A stretch of 63,086 bases of DNA, from positions 1-63,086 of the forward strand of contig CAZGOY010000018.1 of assembly GCA_964527565.1 (NCBI GenBank). The letters run 5' to 3'. The DNA comes from JAGXQV01 sp964527565. Lineage in GTDB: Bacteria; Pseudomonadota; Gammaproteobacteria; Burkholderiales; Sulfuricellaceae. The translations under genes and the position numbers were made by a program. A model generated the notes under the pieces. That model worked only from the letters and a program-made list of their open reading frames with translations, did no database searches and had not been told where the DNA came from. Below are positions 61,418-63,086 of the stretch, piece after piece (position 1 is the first letter of the stretch; each line of letters starts with the position of its first letter).

Positions 61418-61643
61418 CCCTGTCTTCCCGTATCAAAATTTCGCTGGCGACTTGCTGAAGCGGCATCTGGTCGCGCAGCCATTTTAGTGAAGGAAGGAAG
61501 CGCGGCTGCATGGCAGATTCCAGCGGCAATATGCGGGCAACAGGCTTACCTCGTCTCACCACCAGCACTTCACCGTCATCTGCAAACATTCGTTCGGGAT
61601 GACTCAGACCTTCGCGAGCCTCACGGATAGTCAGGGTCTTCAT
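61404..61643 (-). CDS. vapB: VapB/Phd-like antitoxin
   Basis: 79 residues. The N-terminal MKTLTIREAREGLSHPERMF and VVRRGKPVARILPLES are of the prevent-host-death/YefM-type antitoxin fold, which binds DNA; the C-terminal half (LKWLRDQMPLQQVASEIL) would wrap the toxin. It precedes vapC in the usual antitoxin-first order. Two GTGACAC repeats around the promoter -10 just upstream are likely operator half-sites. Confidence 0.8.
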   Translation of the reverse strand: MKTLTIREAREGLSHPERMFADDGEVLVVRRGKPVARILPLESAMQPRFLPSLKWLRDQMPLQQVASEILIREDRDARD

Positions 61644-61675
61644 GATGGCATGGAAAATGATTGGCGGTTAACGAA

Positions 61676-61702
61676 GTGTCACGGATTATAGCATCGTGTC
61701 AC
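61676..61702 (-). promoter_or_regulatory. Promoter and operator of vapBC-lysS
   Basis: On the minus strand, TGCTATAAT is an extended -10 (perfect TATAAT at 61685-61690). It sits between two direct copies of GTGACAC spaced 20 bases, two helical turns, an arrangement suited to VapB-VapC autorepression. No good -35 is visible, in keeping with an extended -10. The leader to vapB is about 35 bases. Confidence 0.55.
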
Positions 61703-61784
61703 AAAAGGGGCCACTTCCGGATTTCGCACACGGCGGAAAAGCAAAAGATATTTCCAGAGAAAACCCAGCCATCAATCCGGGCCT

Positions 61785-61847
61785 ATCCAACAACCGGTTC
61801 AGATCGTGGCTCGCTTCGCGTTCACGATCTAAGCTCAATTGTTGGGT
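61785..61847. repeat. Integron attC-like palindrome
   Basis: 63 bases with outer core sites ATCCAAC (RYYYAAC) and GTTGGGT (GTTRRRY), a 7-base outer pair (CCAACAA/TTGTTGG), 7-8 unpaired bases each side, an 8-base inner pair (AGATCGTG/CACGATCT) and a 14-base loop. Size and R-box/spacer/L-box/loop order match attC sites, but no extrahelical base is clear and no integrase is in view. It could be an ordinary repeat. The spacer 61703-61784 shows nothing else. Confidence 0.45.
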
Positions 61848-61918
61848 TTCATTTGATGATTACCGGAGCAAGCACTCGACTACCTGCGTCAATGCTCGCG
61901 TAAGCAAGAACATACTAC

Positions 61919-62038
61919 CTACGCTACTGGGCGGAGATCCTCGATAGCCTCGTCAAGGGTCGATTGACAACGACTGATGGAGGCAATGATTTCCTTCAAT
62001 TGCCTGACGTTGGGATTGGTTTCGATTTCTTCATTCAG
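61919..62038 (-). pseudogene. C-terminal coding fragment
   Basis: A 39-codon frame with no start codon (LNEEIETNPNVRQLKEII, ASISRCQSTLDEAIEDLRPVA) ends in TAG. The amphipathic, Glu-rich helical pattern looks like a genuine protein tail. It is cut at its 5' side by the palindromic repeat next to it. The attC-like site lies about 70 bases downstream, as expected for the end of a cassette gene. Function unknown. Confidence 0.4.
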
Positions 62039-62041
62039 CGC

Positions 62042-62127
62042 CGTAGGGTGGGCACGATTTTCCCTACCGTTTCAATACGTTCGCGGCTGCTTTCTGCGTG
62101 GGCACGATGAAGCCGTGCCCACCCTAC
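62042..62127. repeat. Palindromic REP-like unit
   Basis: CGTAGGGTGGGCACG at one end pairs with CGTGCCCACCCTAC at the other, and the right half alone forms GTGGGCACG...CGTGCCCAC. This GTAGGGTGGGCACG palindrome is a dispersed repeat seen in many bacterial genomes (from memory). Here it supplies the stop codon of the DUF4145 gene and truncates the fragment on its other side. Confidence 0.6.
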
Positions 62128-62759
62128 CTGGCTGCTGTTGTATTTTTGGCATGTTGTTTTTCAGTTTTGTGTTGGTCTTTACGTTTCTGAAACTGCTCAA
62201 ACTTCATGGCGAGCAAAAAAACGTAATCGATAATTGCGTAAGTGAAAGAGAGCACATCACTAGCGTCTTGGGCTAAAATTATCTGGTCAGTTGCGTGAGC
62301 TGCCATATTTCTTTGGTCTCTTAGTTCCTCACTCCACTGAAAAAGTCTAGCATCGATAATGCCTTTGTCACGCAGTTCCTTTAACGCGGCACCAAGATAC
62401 GTGTCCTTTGTACGGTAGTGACGGCAAATTGCTTCAAGTGCACGACCACACATTGCTGTGGCCGCTAAGAAAGCCCCTGCTTGAACGCATCTCTCTGCTT
62501 CATCAATCGACTTCTTGACCATATCTGGAATACCAGAACCTAGCAGTCTTCTGGGTTTTGGAAAAACACGTGTTAAATCAGGCCAAAATAATTTGCCATC
62601 GCGCACATCCTGTTCTGATTCACCGACGAGTGCCGAATTACATGATGGACATTTCAGGAGATAAGTACGAATACTAAAAATCTCCGCATACTCATTCTCG
62701 TGATAGGCCAAGATTTCCCCATCTACTCGTGCTTTGCATTCGCAACACTCAATCAACAT
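62124..62759 (-). CDS. DUF4145-like protein with an N-terminal Cys pair module
   Basis: About 211 residues. Two Cys pairs (CCECKA near residue 4 and CPSCNSAL near 36) form a likely zinc knuckle; a C-terminal helical domain has AFLAATAMCGRALEAICRHY and RNMAAHATDQIILAQDA, the DUF4145 pattern (H near the end of the domain), which recalls HEPN-like folds. DUF4145 proteins are common in integron cassettes and defence islands, but their role is unknown. The ATG has AAGGAAAGTGA upstream. Its TAG stop lies inside a palindromic repeat, so the C-terminus may be altered. Confidence 0.7.
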   Translation of the reverse strand: MLIECCECKARVDGEILAYHENEYAEIFSIRTYLLKCPSCNSALVGESEQDVRDGKLFWPDLTRVFPKPRRLLGSGIPDMVKKSIDEAERCVQAGAFLAATAMCGRALEAICRHYRTKDTYLGAALKELRDKGIIDARLFQWSEELRDQRNMAAHATDQIILAQDASDVLSFTYAIIDYVFLLAMKFEQFQKRKDQHKTEKQHAKNTTAAR

Positions 62760-62774
62760 TTCACTTTCCTTGAC

Positions 62775-62804
62775 GCGGATACCTAACGAATAGCGTTTAT
62801 CCGC
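62775..62804. repeat. Strong hairpin in the DUF4145 leader
   Basis: GCGGATA pairs with TATCCGC and AACG with CGTT around a 5-base loop, with a 3-base bulge. It ends about 15 bases before the DUF4145 start codon. On the minus strand it contains GTTAGGT, which fits the GTTRRRY core of integron sites. It could be a recombination boundary or a translational control hairpin. Confidence 0.4.
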
Positions 62805-62854
62805 CGCCCCGCCCAAGCCTGCGAGCGGTCGTTGTCAAGCTAGTTGTCGCCTAA

Positions 62855-63036
62855 CCTGAATTTTGCATAAGAAGGGCGAACTACCAAGTAACTATTTGAT
62901 ATAATTTGTTTTGTCTAGAAACGAATTCGTAAAAAATGCTTACTGGTGCTCGCCCTGCTGCCGATTTTACCCCAGAACAACTCCGATTCCCGCCTACTGC
63001 GGGATTCACGGTTCGCGCTGATTTTGCCGGAGGTAT
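62855..63036 (+). mobile_element. Left part of an IS1380-like insertion sequence
   Basis: The stretch from CCTGAATTTTGCATAAG to the break contains a promoter-like TATAAT (62900-62905) and the first codons of a transposase. IS1380-family ends begin with CCT, which fits the proposed left boundary, but the other end is not in the window. The transposase frame is interrupted after 34 codons. Confidence 0.4.
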
Positions 63037-63067
63037 AGTGGACCCCAATAACCGGACAGAGAATTAA
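62936..63067 (+). pseudogene. Interrupted IS1380-family transposase N-terminus
   Basis: 43 codons. FTPEQLRFPPTAGFTVRADF followed by AGG is the recognisable IS1380-type transposase start (usually continuing FxGGxxSSDxGxLLL). After AGGI the frame reads VDPNNRTEN and stops, because the sequence there changes to TGGACCCC..., the apparent end of another element. The product would be non-functional. Confidence 0.5.
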
Positions 63068-63086
63068 GATGGTAGCCTGCTGTAAA
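63037..63086. mobile_element. Probable end of a second insertion sequence, cut by the window edge
   Basis: AGTGGACCCCAATAACCGGACA resembles terminal repeats of some IS3-family elements as I remember them, and an ATG (63069) follows within 30 bases, as for a first transposase frame. Only six codons (MVACCK) are visible. The family call is tentative. Confidence 0.35.

Noticed and set aside
61977..62276. 99-codon plus-strand frame with hydrophobic stretches
   Set aside because: It runs through the palindromic repeat and opposite DUF4145; no ribosome-binding site.
1..63086. tRNA, rRNA or CRISPR array
   Set aside because: The few spacers contain no cloverleaf, rRNA core motif or regularly spaced repeats that I could find by eye.

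Overview
The window looks like a chromosomal segment of a betaproteobacterium, most likely of the Nitrosomonadales/Gallionellaceae kind; this is inferred from gene content and order, since no rRNA is present. It is densely packed, fairly GC-rich and mostly housekeeping. Many neighbours overlap by the 4-base ATGA type, so long operons are likely. I saw no tRNA, rRNA or CRISPR array.

Layout. (1) 1-4707, minus strand: a two-subunit pyruvate carboxylase (pycA, pycB), a YceF-type Maf pyrophosphatase, an RsmI-like methyltransferase and the first codons of another gene. (2) 4914-16936, plus strand: the classic yceD-rpmF-plsX-fabH-fabD-fabG-acpP-fabF cluster running into pabB-pabC-mltG-tmk-holB-pilZ-tatD, i.e. 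fatty-acid synthesis, folate precursor, cell wall, dTMP and clamp loader. (3) 16947-18602, minus: a DUF6516/HTH (TumE/TumA-like) toxin-antitoxin pair whose near-consensus promoter is embedded in the end of a COG4255-like gene. (4) 18747-26490, plus: an unusual signalling island of two histidine kinases with paralogous cores, two tandem periplasmic substrate-binding-like proteins with no transporter, a single-domain response regulator and a REC-PAS-GGDEF diguanylate cyclase. (5) 26491-46777, mostly plus: lolCD, a REP doublet, DUF2062 (minus), comEC, a soluble CZB chemoreceptor, pyrG-kdsA-eno-ftsB, ndk-rlmN-pilW-rodZ-ispG-hisS-yfgM-bamB, then a histidine kinase/REC-TPR pair where der often sits. 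(6) 46778-47224: a gene-poor stretch with a coding remnant and a small ORF behind a strong promoter and palindrome. (7) 47225-61643, minus: kefB-like, ubiA-ubiC, a YcgR-like PilZ protein, recG, ridA, a GGEEF diguanylate cyclase, spoT/relA, rpoZ, gmk, serS, lysS and a VapBC-like pair directly coupled to lysS. (8) 61676-63086: accessory DNA with an integron attC-like palindrome, a truncated coding tail, a palindromic REP-like unit, a DUF4145 gene, and an IS1380-like transposase start apparently cut by another insertion sequence at the right edge.

The strongest candidate for an undescribed system is the 18.7-26.5 kb island: the solute-binding proteins seem to act as sensor subunits for membrane kinases that feed c-di-GMP signalling. 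Also notable are three near-consensus sigma70 promoters that would start transcription within a few bases of the start codon (yceD, the TumE-like toxin, and a 41-residue ORF at 47037), implying leaderless mRNAs.
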